Translations under genes and position numbers: made by a program
Shown: one piece after another, positions 1-7,410 of the stretch
How positions within the stretch are numbered: the stretch's first letter is position 1
Layout of the letters: every line of letters starts with the position of its first letter
Notes under the pieces: generated by a model
What the model saw: the letters and a program-made list of their open reading frames with translations, nothing else
The model's database searches: none
Told to the model about the DNA's origin: nothing
Origin: DATKYQ01 sp964640665
GTDB lineage: Bacteria > Myxococcota > B64-G9
Assembly: GCA_964640665.1 (NCBI GenBank)
Contig: CAZXHT010000017.1
Coordinates: 16,619-80,618, forward strand
DNA: 64,000 nt
Reading direction: 5' to 3'

Positions 1-174
1 CTGATTACCCTTCAGGACCAGGAGGGCGGATCGGCGGAAAATCTGCAAGCCGAGTTCCGTCCCCAGGATTTCAACGCAAGTTCCACCCAGGGTACCTGGA
101 CGCTGGTTGTCTCCGATCGAGCCCAAGTAGACACCGGCCGCCTGAACGCCTGGTCGCTCACTTTCGGCAATTGA
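1..174 (+). CDS. C-terminal end of a secreted protein with a proprotein-convertase P-domain (5' truncated by the window)
   Basis: The first 57 codons are open and end in TGA. They contain the closing strands of a P/Homo-B domain: GTWTLVVSD followed by the sequence TGRLNAWSLTF, the usual last beta-hairpin of that fold. P-domains form jelly-roll beta-sandwiches that sit C-terminal to subtilisin-like or metalloprotease domains in secreted bacterial proteins, and also occur alone in surface proteins. The catalytic or other N-terminal part lies outside the window, so the enzyme type cannot be named. The protein ends right after the domain, with no sorting tail. Downstream comes a region of broken genes, so this may be the last intact gene before a decay zone. 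Confidence 0.7.
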   Translation: MITLQDQEGGSAENLQAEFRPQDFNASSTQGTWTLVVSDRAQVDTGRLNAWSLTFGN

Positions 175-237
175 ACCCGTCAGCTTCACGACAACATTTT
201 ACCAAATGATAGTAGGTACGATTTAACGCCTTTCTGG

Positions 238-727
238 CCACCTGAATCGAGAGTTGCGGAGTGTTACAAACAAACGGCCGATCCGAGGCCATCAATTCGA
301 GCGCGTGCCATGTGTTGAGCACCGGCCGGCCGCGCCGCTTGGCGGACTTGATTCTCTTGAACAGGTCTTCACGTTCAGCGCCCAGAAGAACTATCTTTTC
401 GTTATAGCCTTAGAACCTGGCGGTTGGAAAAAACTCGACTCCGATCTTGTATTGACTCGCAAAACGCAAGATCTCTTCGACCTGGTCGCGGTTTTCACGG
501 CTCAAGTTGCTCCAGATTATTATGGTTATGCCGGCCCGCTCGGCCTGATCGATCAGGCCAATGATTTTCCCATCCGGCAAGACATCTTCTTCGGACGGCT
601 GGTGTATCCAGGCATCACAGAAACGGCAGCGGCAGTCGCAGCGAGCCGTCGGTTTGTGATAGAGAATTACGGGACGCCGTGTTCCCAGCATGGATAACAG
701 TGTCTTTCCTGTCTTGCCAAGGCGCAT
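238..727 (-). pseudogene. Decayed radical SAM enzyme (in-frame stop and internal deletion)
   Basis: Read on the minus strand from ATG at 727, the frame shows a radical SAM signature: CDCRCRFC supplies the CxxxCxxC cluster-binding cysteines about 30 residues in. The usual GGEP segment is missing: the sequence jumps from AERAGIT to a strand-like IIIWSNLSRENRDQ, which implies an internal deletion. A TAA at 410-412 then interrupts the frame. The same frame continues beyond it with family-like sequence (GYNEKIVLL, then RGRPVLNTWHALELMASDRP, as seen after the barrel in SPASM-less radical SAM proteins) down to about 238. Deletion plus stop indicate a pseudogene. A short functional peptide is unlikely because the AdoMet-binding region is gone. 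Confidence 0.6.
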
Positions 728-778
728 ATCACAGCATAGCCGATTTTCGATCGGCGAGACAAACGCTGCACCAGACCA

Positions 779-835
779 TCAGGCGTTGGTGGGTTCGCTG
801 CTGAGGGTTGGGACCAGCCAGAACTGCGAGCGGTT
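779..835 (-). pseudogene. Remnant of the C-terminus of an FHA-domain gene (partial duplicate of the gene ending at 2267)
   Basis: The minus strand encodes RSQFWLVPTLSSEPTNA and a TGA at 779-781. This is the same tail, with one substitution, as the intact FHA protein whose stop lies at 2267-2269. The nucleotide match starts exactly at the stop codon, runs about 55 bp, and is roughly four-fifths identical by eye. Upstream of it no FHA sequence is recognisable. It is therefore a leftover of a paralogue or of a duplication, not a gene. Confidence 0.6.
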
Positions 836-862
836 ATATATTTCGAACATTTTATCATAGCG

Positions 863-1333
863 GTGCACTATATGGTAGGCGACGGAGAAGCCATGATGGG
901 TGCCGATAGAGTTAACTATATGGCCTTCGAAAAGGGTCCGGGCGGCGAACGCCGTTCCTATGACCGGCATTTCGTCGATCGGCTGGACACATCCCGAATC
1001 AAGAATACCGGCTTCCTGCTGTCCACCTCTTCGGATCGAGACAGCCACGAGTGGGAGCGATTTCAGGCCGGTGTCTTTTCTCACGAGATTCTCTCCGCCC
1101 TGCGCGGTGGCGCCGACGTGGACGGCAACCGCCGTATAACCTACGCCGAGTTAGGCGCCTTCCTCACCACTGCCAACGAGCTCATCAAAAATCCCCGCTA
1201 CCGCCCCGATTTCATAGTCCGCCCGTCCGGAGATCTGTCGCAAGACATCATCGACTGGACTACCCATAAAGACATCCTGATTCTCGACGACAACACCTGG
1301 CTGACTGAGCATCACAGGGAGCTTGAGTATTAA
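863..1333 (+). pseudogene. C-terminal half of a caspase-like (peptidase C14) protein, N-terminus missing
   Basis: The 156-residue frame matches the region after the catalytic Cys of bacterial caspase-family proteins. GFLLSTSSDRDSHEW corresponds to the strand that says the protein checks for substrate, followed by FQAGVFSHEILSALRGGADVD, where the family normally reads FTHxLvxGLRGaAD, and then GNRRITYAELGAF. The His-Gly and Cys catalytic segments, which should precede this part, are absent, and no good start context is seen. The C-terminus (ILILDDNTW) is close to the family's usual end, but the frame then runs into an unrelated repeat fragment. I read this as a truncated, probably dead metacaspase-like gene in a decay zone. 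Confidence 0.5.
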
Positions 1334-1464
1334 TGTAAACAACAGACTGACACGTTTTGAGATGCCGTTTCTGGAGTCAATCGGGGGTGGGCTGCGTATT
1401 GAATACAACTACGATCTGGAACGATTCGACCTGAGCTCACTCGTATATGTGAAAGGGGATGGGG
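1305..1464 (+). pseudogene. Fragment of a receptor-L / leucine-rich surface repeat protein
   Basis: In a frame overlapping the end of the caspase-like fragment, codons from 1305 read LSITGSLSINVNNRLTRFEM, then PFLESIGGGLRIEYNYDLER and FDLSSLVYVKGD. The spacing of L-SI-N-L, P-L-SIGG-L-I and DL-SL-V-GD is that of receptor L-domain repeats, beta-helical surface proteins in which each turn of about 25 residues repeats this pattern. Only about two turns survive, flanked by a stop upstream and unrelated low-complexity sequence downstream. It is a fragment left by recombination or deletion. Confidence 0.45.
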
Positions 1465-1477
1465 GTTGCTCCTTTAT

Positions 1478-2209
1478 TCACTTTTTTTCAGCCATTGCCG
1501 GATCAAGTGAACAAGAAATGAGAAATTCCATCATTTCCGTACCATCCTTGCTGTCGTAAAACCTCACCATCTTCTCATTGAACTCCAGTTTCCTTTTGGC
1601 AGGTATATTGATGGCGTCGTAACCGGCTGAGAGCAGGACGCCGTTCATAATCAGCCTGGATGTTCTCTTGTTCACATCATAGAAAAATTGGTGGAGACTG
1701 CCGAATAAGAAGAATGTAACGGCCTTTTCCAGATGGTTTTCTATCCCGTTTAGATACTCAATTCCTTTTTTGAAAACTTCGTCAAGCTGTTCTGCTTTTG
1801 GCGGTTTGTGTTCCGTTCCTGCGATGGTGACGCTGCCGTCCCTGAATACTCCCCAGGTGAGAGCTTCTTCTTCTCCGGCCAGTTCGTGTAGTTCGCAAAA
1901 TGTCTCCTTGTTCACTCTGAACGATCGGTCCTTTATTTTCTCAAATAACAATTTCCAGCTGTCAGCCTGATTGAGGATCTGCTTTTCGTCAGAAAGTTTG
2001 TGACCGCCCACAGTGATGCCGTCAAGAAGCGTTTTGACTTCTGGAAACGTGTACGGGTTTCCCTCTAGTTTTACGGTATCGAAAATAATCTGCTCGAATG
2101 CTTTTCTGCAGCGGAAGCTTACCCGTTCTACATTTGGCGCGGAAAGTTCCTTCAGATTGATATTCGGTATTGAATAAGCAAAGCCAAGATTCTGGATTAT
2201 TTCGGACAT
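1478..2209 (-). CDS. Fic-domain protein (probable AMP- or NMP-transferase, class II self-inhibited)
   Basis: The protein has 243 residues. The Fic core helix reads HQFFYDVNKRTSR at residues 173-185: the catalytic His, Phe and Asn-x-Arg framework are present, but the glycine-rich GNGR of classical Fic adenylyltransferases is replaced by VNKR, as in Doc-like members. Near the N-terminus TVKLEGN (45-51) fits the inhibitory (S/T)xxxE(G/N) motif, which in class II Fic proteins blocks ATP binding from within. The start at 2209 is well supported: AAGGAGG lies just upstream. The gene is clearly AT-richer than its neighbours and stands alone, without an antitoxin gene, which suggests transfer. NMP transfer to a protein target is the family role. 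The target and nucleotide are unknown, and a phosphotransferase activity as in Doc is an alternative. Confidence 0.8.
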   Translation of the reverse strand: MSEIIQNLGFAYSIPNINLKELSAPNVERVSFRCRKAFEQIIFDTVKLEGNPYTFPEVKTLLDGITVGGHKLSDEKQILNQADSWKLLFEKIKDRSFRVNKETFCELHELAGEEEALTWGVFRDGSVTIAGTEHKPPKAEQLDEVFKKGIEYLNGIENHLEKAVTFFLFGSLHQFFYDVNKRTSRLIMNGVLLSAGYDAINIPAKRKLEFNEKMVRFYDSKDGTEMMEFLISCSLDPAMAEKK

Positions 2210-2266
2210 GTTTCTGTCCTCCTTCTTGTGTTCCGGCTCGTGGTCTGGCAGATTGCTCGACGTATG

Positions 2267-3598
2267 TCAGGCGTTGGTGGGTTCACCGCTGAGAGTAGGC
2301 ACGAGCCAGAACTGTGAGCGACCTAAGGTTATGCGGTCACCGAAGCGCAGCATGGCGCTGTTTGTCTTTTTTCCGTTGACGATTACCTTCCGCCTGCCCG
2401 GGCAGGTCAGGCGGAAAGATCCTCGGCCTTCCGGGTGAATGCGGGCGTGCACAGCCCGCACGCCAAAGCCCTCGGCCTGGGCGTCGGCTCCCGGGCCCTT
2501 GCCAAGGACTATTTCCTGCTTCAAAGGCAGCGAGACCTTTTTACCCACCAGATAACCCGGGTTCGACTCATCACCGCTTACGGACAGGATCATGGTGGCA
2601 TCGGGATGGCGCAGTTCGCTCGCCTCGGCCAGGCGCAACTCGAACTTGCCGATGCCTATCCTTTCGCGAAAAGTAAGCGTAGAGCGCGTAACCGGTTTTC
2701 CCTCCAGCAGCGTTCCGTTGGCGCTCTCTAGATCCTCGATCACGAAACGGCCCCGATCCCAGGACAACCGGGCGTGCCGCCGGCTGACGCTCAGGTTGTC
2801 GAGCAGCAACTCACAGGTATGGTCGCGTCCGATGGTCATGGCCGGAGACATGAACGGCCGTTGCAGGACGACCCGCCCGCCGAGGCTGACGGCTATCGAA
2901 GTCGGTGGGGGCGGCTTGGCGGCCGAGGCTAACTTCACCAGCGAGGTGCCGGCGTCTGGATCGGGCTCGATCTTCAGGTGCGAGAAAACCTCGACCTGCC
3001 CGTGGCCGGACTCGGGACTGAAGGCGTAGAGCAGAAAGCGATCCGTGAGGCTGCCCTCTCCGGGATCCTCGGCCGGGTTGCCGAAATACAGGCGGGCCGG
3101 TTTTCCCTGTTGCAGAAACAACAGCGTGCGCGTGCCGGAGCGCTCAAGCGCCAGGGCCGCGTCCATGCCCTTCTTGTCGAGGACGCTAAGGACATGGGAC
3201 AGGTCAACCAGCTCGGTGGACGCCTGCATGACCGGCCGGTTGCGAAAATGAACCGCCTCCAGCAGCACGCGGATGGGATCGATCTTGACCAGGCTGCAGA
3301 CCGCCCCGTCGAGCTGGCCGGCGCGTACCGGGAAATCTATCAGCGGCACCCAGGAGAAGAAGTCTTGTTCCTGCAGGCCGGCCAGGTAAGGCCGCGAGCC
3401 GTGAATCAGGCAGGTCAGGCGGCTTGTGGCGGTTTCGATCTCCAGCCGCCCGTCGGGACAGGAGCCCTGCAGTATGAGCCTGTCCACCTCGGGGAAGATC
3501 TTATCGTCGAAAGGCCTGCCGGCCAGCAAAGCCTGGCCGGGTGGAAAACGAACGGGCGGCATGGTGGTATCATCCATCATCGGTGTGCCCGGGGGCAA
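2267..3598 (-). CDS. Cytoplasmic protein with tandem FHA domains
   Basis: A 443-residue protein without signal peptide. A first FHA domain lies at about residues 235-320 and has the phosphothreonine-binding marks: TIGRDHTCELLLDN, then SVSRRHARLSW and ESANGT. A second FHA-like fold fills about 350-435 but has lost most of them (LGKGPGAD, VRAVHARIH, VNGKKT), so it is probably degenerate. The N-terminal 230 residues contain DUF4388-like helices and strands with no firm family. FHA proteins read Ser/Thr phosphorylation, and two Hanks-type kinases are encoded elsewhere in this window, so a signalling role is reasonable but inferred. Its last 55 bp are repeated at 779-835. The next gene on the strand (3639-4631) lies 40 bp upstream, so they may be co-transcribed. 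Confidence 0.8.
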   Translation of the reverse strand: MPPGTPMMDDTTMPPVRFPPGQALLAGRPFDDKIFPEVDRLILQGSCPDGRLEIETATSRLTCLIHGSRPYLAGLQEQDFFSWVPLIDFPVRAGQLDGAVCSLVKIDPIRVLLEAVHFRNRPVMQASTELVDLSHVLSVLDKKGMDAALALERSGTRTLLFLQQGKPARLYFGNPAEDPGEGSLTDRFLLYAFSPESGHGQVEVFSHLKIEPDPDAGTSLVKLASAAKPPPPTSIAVSLGGRVVLQRPFMSPAMTIGRDHTCELLLDNLSVSRRHARLSWDRGRFVIEDLESANGTLLEGKPVTRSTLTFRERIGIGKFELRLAEASELRHPDATMILSVSGDESNPGYLVGKKVSLPLKQEIVLGKGPGADAQAEGFGVRAVHARIHPEGRGSFRLTCPGRRKVIVNGKKTNSAMLRFGDRITLGRSQFWLVPTLSGEPTNA

Positions 3599-3638
3599 GA
3601 AGTAATAACGTCATCCGATCTGTGTGTGGGTCGTGAAT

Positions 3639-4631
3639 TCAGAAGCGATAGATCACACCGACGTTGACCCGTCCGCCGAGTTGGGTGAGGTCCTTGCTTT
3701 TAATAGGCCGGTTGAGAATGAATCCGCCTTCCAGGCAGAAGGCCAGCCGCTTCCAGTTCGGCCTGGCAATTTCCATCCCGGCCAGCAACTGGACGGTCAG
3801 CACCAGGCCCTTGTTGGCCAGGTCGAGAAAGCCCAGGCCCACTCCCGCCCCGGCGTAGGGCGTCAGCCATTCGCGGATCCAGCGGTACTTCAGGCCGACC
3901 ACCGCCGGGACGAAGTAGGCATAGTATGTCCCCCGGCTGTTGTCTTCGGACCCCTGGCCGACGGTCAGGCCCACCTGGATGAAGATTGGCATCTGCTCGA
4001 GGATGTAGATGTCGGCCTCCACCTCGATCGAGGTCAGCCAGGTGTCCAGGTTGGTCTCCTCGCCCAGGTAGCCGCTGAAGTTGCCGCCCACCCGCACCGA
4101 GGCGGCCATGATCGGCTTCCAGGTGGAGCGGGACTGGAGACCCAGCGCGGCGCGGATCTTGGAGGCGATCTCGCTCGTGGCGTCGATCATCTCCGCGCCG
4201 TCGTCGGCATCGACGCTGCGGCTTTCGCGTCCCAGAGTCGTACCAGCCTTGATATCCACCGCGGCCACGCTGATGACGGCCTGGTCGCCGACCCTGCCGA
4301 CCGTTCCCCAGACCAGGATGGCGTTGCCCAGCGCCTGACCATGCTGGACCACGCAGCGGGGATCGTTCGGCGGACAGCCGACCAGCATCTTGGTTTCATC
4401 GAGGCTCAGGATTTTGCCCAGGTCCGATTTGCCCAGCATGTCGATCCCGCCGCCCTCGGACAGCCCCGCCAGCAGGATTCCGGTAAGCGTGGCGGCCGTC
4501 TCGTCCGGGACGCCCTGGGCCTGCAGGTCCATAACGGCCACCTTGGGACGCGAGCCAGCGGCACTGGTAACCGGCCAGAGAGCTACCGCCAGCCAGCCGG
4601 CGCACACGAGCATGGGAACGGATCGTCTCAT
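3639..4631 (-). CDS. Secreted/outer-membrane protein: TolB/CsgG-like N-terminal domain plus beta-barrel-like C-terminus
   Basis: The 330-residue product starts with a Sec signal peptide (basic MRRS, hydrophobic VLVCAGWLAVAL type core, cleavage near SAAGS). Residues about 30-170 begin with KVAVMDLQAQGV and continue with alternating helices and strands, a pattern typical of the domain found in CsgG/TolB-like proteins that gauge or bind at the outer membrane. One short loop, VGCPPNDPRC, holds two cysteines. From about 175 the chain alternates amphipathic strands ending in the aromatic VGVIYRF, the classic C-terminal strand of an outer-membrane barrel. This architecture recurs in Myxococcota. Function is unknown. 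It is the middle gene of a possible minus-strand unit with the FHA protein and the PHP lipoprotein (17 bp apart). Confidence 0.65.
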   Translation of the reverse strand: MRRSVPMLVCAGWLAVALWPVTSAAGSRPKVAVMDLQAQGVPDETAATLTGILLAGLSEGGGIDMLGKSDLGKILSLDETKMLVGCPPNDPRCVVQHGQALGNAILVWGTVGRVGDQAVISVAAVDIKAGTTLGRESRSVDADDGAEMIDATSEIASKIRAALGLQSRSTWKPIMAASVRVGGNFSGYLGEETNLDTWLTSIEVEADIYILEQMPIFIQVGLTVGQGSEDNSRGTYYAYFVPAVVGLKYRWIREWLTPYAGAGVGLGFLDLANKGLVLTVQLLAGMEIARPNWKRLAFCLEGGFILNRPIKSKDLTQLGGRVNVGVIYRF

Positions 4632-4648
4632 TGCTGGGGAATGTACAT

Positions 4649-7246
4649 CTATTTATCGGGCGGATCAAACACGCCGTTGCCGTCCAGGTCGACCCGGATG
4701 GCGTTGGTCATGCCCACCGCCCGGGCCCCGCGGAAGACCGGGTCGAGGAGGTCATCTGCCGGGCCGCGGGCCACGGCGGCGTACCAGGTGTCGGCGGCGG
4801 GATTCTGGGCGATGTCGCCGTCGAAACGGACGGCGGGGTGCTGGGCGTCTACCTGGCCCGGTTGCGCCAGATCGAAGGTCGCCACAATTTCCCCGTTGGC
4901 CAGCAGGTCGACCCGCTCGACCGGCACCCAGTCCGCCGCCTCGACATGCAGGTGGACATCGAAGGCGCCGGTCAACGATACCAGGTCGCCGACCGCGGCC
5001 TCGCCGATGGCAAGTCGCACGAAGATGCCGCCGCCGACCATGGCGTGATGTTGGCGAAGGTTCTCCCAGATCTCCTGCAGGTCGATCAGGTCGGCCCGCT
5101 CGGCCGAGGAGGCGATCATGGTGCGGCCGAAGCCGGCCTCGGAGCCTCTCTGGTGCGAGTCGGACACTCCCGAGGCGGTACGGAACAGGCCCTGGTTGTT
5201 GAACGCGCACCACATGGGCAGGATCTTGTCCAGCATGGTGTCGACGCCGTCGCTGTTCAGGAGCTCGATGGTGTCGAAATCGGGGGTGAACTTGGCCGGG
5301 TCGAGGCTGTCGATACGCGGCATGACGGCGGGCGGGTCGAAGCCCAGGTAATTGAAGTAGCCCGCGCTCGAGAGCGGGTGGGCCACGTTGATCACCTCGG
5401 CGCCCAGTTCACGCTCGCGCGCCAGGATCTCGGGATATTCGAGGAAGCGCACGAACTTGCCTTGATCGTAGAGCGTCCAGGGCACCTGCCAGTAGATCCA
5501 GCCCGAGGGATGGGTGGGCAGAGGGAAGGCCGTGTTGTGCGCGTACATGGGCGAGATCTCGTTGCCGGTCACGAAGCGCACCCACTTGTGCAGATCGAAA
5601 GGCAGATCCTCGATCATGCCTTTGACCTGCGGGGTGAAGTCGGCCTGGCAGTCGTGGTCGGTAAGCACCACCAGGTCGAGCCCCTCGCAGGCGTTGGAGC
5701 CAATCTTGTCCTCGATCTGGAAGGTCGAGTCGATCGAGCGCGTGCTGTGGTTGTGCAAGTCGGCGGCGATGTAGCCGGATGTGTCCACCTGGCGGCGCAG
5801 CAGGCCCTGGACCTCGACCGTCGCGCCGGGCTCGGCGGTGACGTTCCGGCGCAGGATCGAATATTCCCAGCCGCGCGACAGCGTGGCCGTCCAGTCGCCG
5901 ACGGGCAGGATCAGCTCTCCCGAGCCCGGGACGCCGAAGGTGATCAGATCGACCGGCACCGGCGCGTGCCGGTCGGCGTCGTGCCCGGCCTGCAACGACA
6001 GCTTGCAGGGTATCGGACCGATCGAGTTGCCGTCGCGATCCTCGCCCGTGCAGCTGAAATGCAGGCGGGCAGGAGGCGGCAGGCTGGCATCGAGCGATAC
6101 GCTTTCCGCTGCGCCGAGCGCGGGAGCGTCGAGCACGATCGCATCGCGTCCCGGGGCGCGGAACTCGATCCGATAGGATCCGGGCGCAAGCTGCATCTCG
6201 TAGTTGCCGTCCTCGCCGGTGTAGGTCTGGTCGACGTAGTCTCTGCCCTCCGGCAAGGAGTCGTCCCGTGCCAGCACGATTGCCCCCGCCTCGGGCTTGC
6301 CGCCGGAATCCGTCAGCTTGCCACCCAGCAGGCCGTAATTCACATTCCCGCGGACGTCGTCCAGCGTGCGCAGGCAGGCGTCCATGCCGCCGGCGCCGAC
6401 TATCAGCAGGCGTTCGACGACAAATTGATTCTCGTCTCGCCTGGGGGGCGCCTGACCCTGGTCGATCACCATGGGCGTGATGCTTTCGATGGACAGCGCC
6501 GACTGAATACCGGCCTCGGCTCCGGTGTACAGGTAGCACAGACCGGGGGCGTAGCCGCCGTAGTAGTCGGCCGGGCCGCCCGTATACTCGTCACTTATCC
6601 CGACGCCCCTGAAGAAATCGCTGGTTCGATCTCCATTGAGAACCAGGTCGCCGACCTGAATCGAGACCGGCGAGGCCGTGCGCGACTGGAAGGAGGTGCG
6701 GATGCGCAGGTAGTCGGCGTCGGGCTCGAGAATGTAGTCCTGGACGATGTCGAGGTTCTTGGGCTCGAGCGCGCCGCCCACGGCTGCGTCCACCAGCGGG
6801 ATGCCGCGCTGCTCGCCCCGGATGCGCACCAGCGCGGGCCGGCCGTCGCTGCCGTCGTTGACCACTTCGGCTTCGGTGGGGTAGAGGGTCATCAGGTCGA
6901 TGTTGATGGCCATTTCCTCGAACAGCTCTTCTCCTGCCTGAGCGTTTGCACGGATACGATCTGCGTCCAGCAACGTGCCGCCGTAGGGCATCCAGCCGCG
7001 CGGCTCGGAGATGTTCTCGACGATGAAGGCCACCCGGTCGTTGTAGAGCTTGAAGTCGCCTGTCCAGCCGTGGGCGTCGACCCCCGAAAGCAACTCGCTC
7101 TGTTTGGCAACAACCCCTGCCCGAACCTGGCCCGCGCCGAGCGGCTCGTCGAGAGCAAGTCTGTCCGGCCCGGCGTCGGAACCTCCGCTACCTTGAGAAC
7201 ATCCAGCCAGCGTGCATAGAACGAGTATGAGAGCGAACTTTCTCAC
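4649..7246 (-). CDS. Lipoprotein with PHP-type metallohydrolase domain (CehA/McbA-like)
   Basis: I start it at GTG 7246, because GGAAAGG lies just upstream and the product then begins with a signal peptide and lipobox (LCTLAGC). A longer frame opens at 7297. Of 865 residues, about 300-380 form a carboxypeptidase-regulatory-like beta-sandwich (GGKLTDSGGKPEAGAIVLAR). The PHP domain begins with DLHNHS at about 494 and VLTDHD at about 525, both metal-ligand motifs, and ends with VSDSHQRGSE, as in CehA-type proteins. These enzymes hydrolyse phosphoesters or carbamates, but the substrate here is unknown. Lipid anchoring and a Sec signal place it in the periplasm or at the surface. The C-terminus ends in DLDGNGVFDPPDK, a calcium-loop-like segment. 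It is probably the first gene of the 7246-2267 minus-strand group. Confidence 0.75.
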   Translation of the reverse strand: MRKFALILVLCTLAGCSQGSGGSDAGPDRLALDEPLGAGQVRAGVVAKQSELLSGVDAHGWTGDFKLYNDRVAFIVENISEPRGWMPYGGTLLDADRIRANAQAGEELFEEMAINIDLMTLYPTEAEVVNDGSDGRPALVRIRGEQRGIPLVDAAVGGALEPKNLDIVQDYILEPDADYLRIRTSFQSRTASPVSIQVGDLVLNGDRTSDFFRGVGISDEYTGGPADYYGGYAPGLCYLYTGAEAGIQSALSIESITPMVIDQGQAPPRRDENQFVVERLLIVGAGGMDACLRTLDDVRGNVNYGLLGGKLTDSGGKPEAGAIVLARDDSLPEGRDYVDQTYTGEDGNYEMQLAPGSYRIEFRAPGRDAIVLDAPALGAAESVSLDASLPPPARLHFSCTGEDRDGNSIGPIPCKLSLQAGHDADRHAPVPVDLITFGVPGSGELILPVGDWTATLSRGWEYSILRRNVTAEPGATVEVQGLLRRQVDTSGYIAADLHNHSTRSIDSTFQIEDKIGSNACEGLDLVVLTDHDCQADFTPQVKGMIEDLPFDLHKWVRFVTGNEISPMYAHNTAFPLPTHPSGWIYWQVPWTLYDQGKFVRFLEYPEILARERELGAEVINVAHPLSSAGYFNYLGFDPPAVMPRIDSLDPAKFTPDFDTIELLNSDGVDTMLDKILPMWCAFNNQGLFRTASGVSDSHQRGSEAGFGRTMIASSAERADLIDLQEIWENLRQHHAMVGGGIFVRLAIGEAAVGDLVSLTGAFDVHLHVEAADWVPVERVDLLANGEIVATFDLAQPGQVDAQHPAVRFDGDIAQNPAADTWYAAVARGPADDLLDPVFRGARAVGMTNAIRVDLDGNGVFDPPDK

Positions 7247-7299
7247 GGCAATTTCCTTTCCACTTAAAAATAGCACAAACAGGGTGGCCCGGGGCAACC

Positions 7300-7328
7300 T
7301 TGTGAAAATCGGGCACTCGTTGTAGTAT
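7300..7328 (+). promoter_or_regulatory. Probable sigma-70-type promoter for the Cys-repeat lipoprotein genes
   Basis: TTGTGA at 7300-7305 and TAGTAT at 7323-7328 are separated by exactly 17 bp. They lie about 80 bp before the ATG at 7411, in the gap between divergent genes. The match is by eye only. Confidence 0.4.
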
Positions 7329-7410
7329 CTACCAGTTTTGAAACAAGCCCTGTTCCGTCGCTACATCAGGGTTGGGATTGCGTGGCGGGCGGGCCGAAAG
7401 GAGAAGTGAA

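Noticed and set aside
254..697. 147-codon open frame on the plus strand
   Set aside because: It lies antisense to the radical SAM remnant, whose Cys motif is clear; no ribosome site and no family-like sequence in the plus frame.
3624..5048. 474-codon plus-strand frame across the barrel-protein and PHP genes
   Set aside because: Antisense shadow in GC-rich DNA: low-complexity His/Asp/Gln/Gly-rich product, while both minus-strand genes show signal peptides and motifs.
4631..7219. 862-codon plus-strand frame opposite the PHP lipoprotein
   Set aside because: Mirror of the minus-strand gene with DLHNHS and LTDHD motifs. The product is repetitive VD/GQ-rich and has no fold features.
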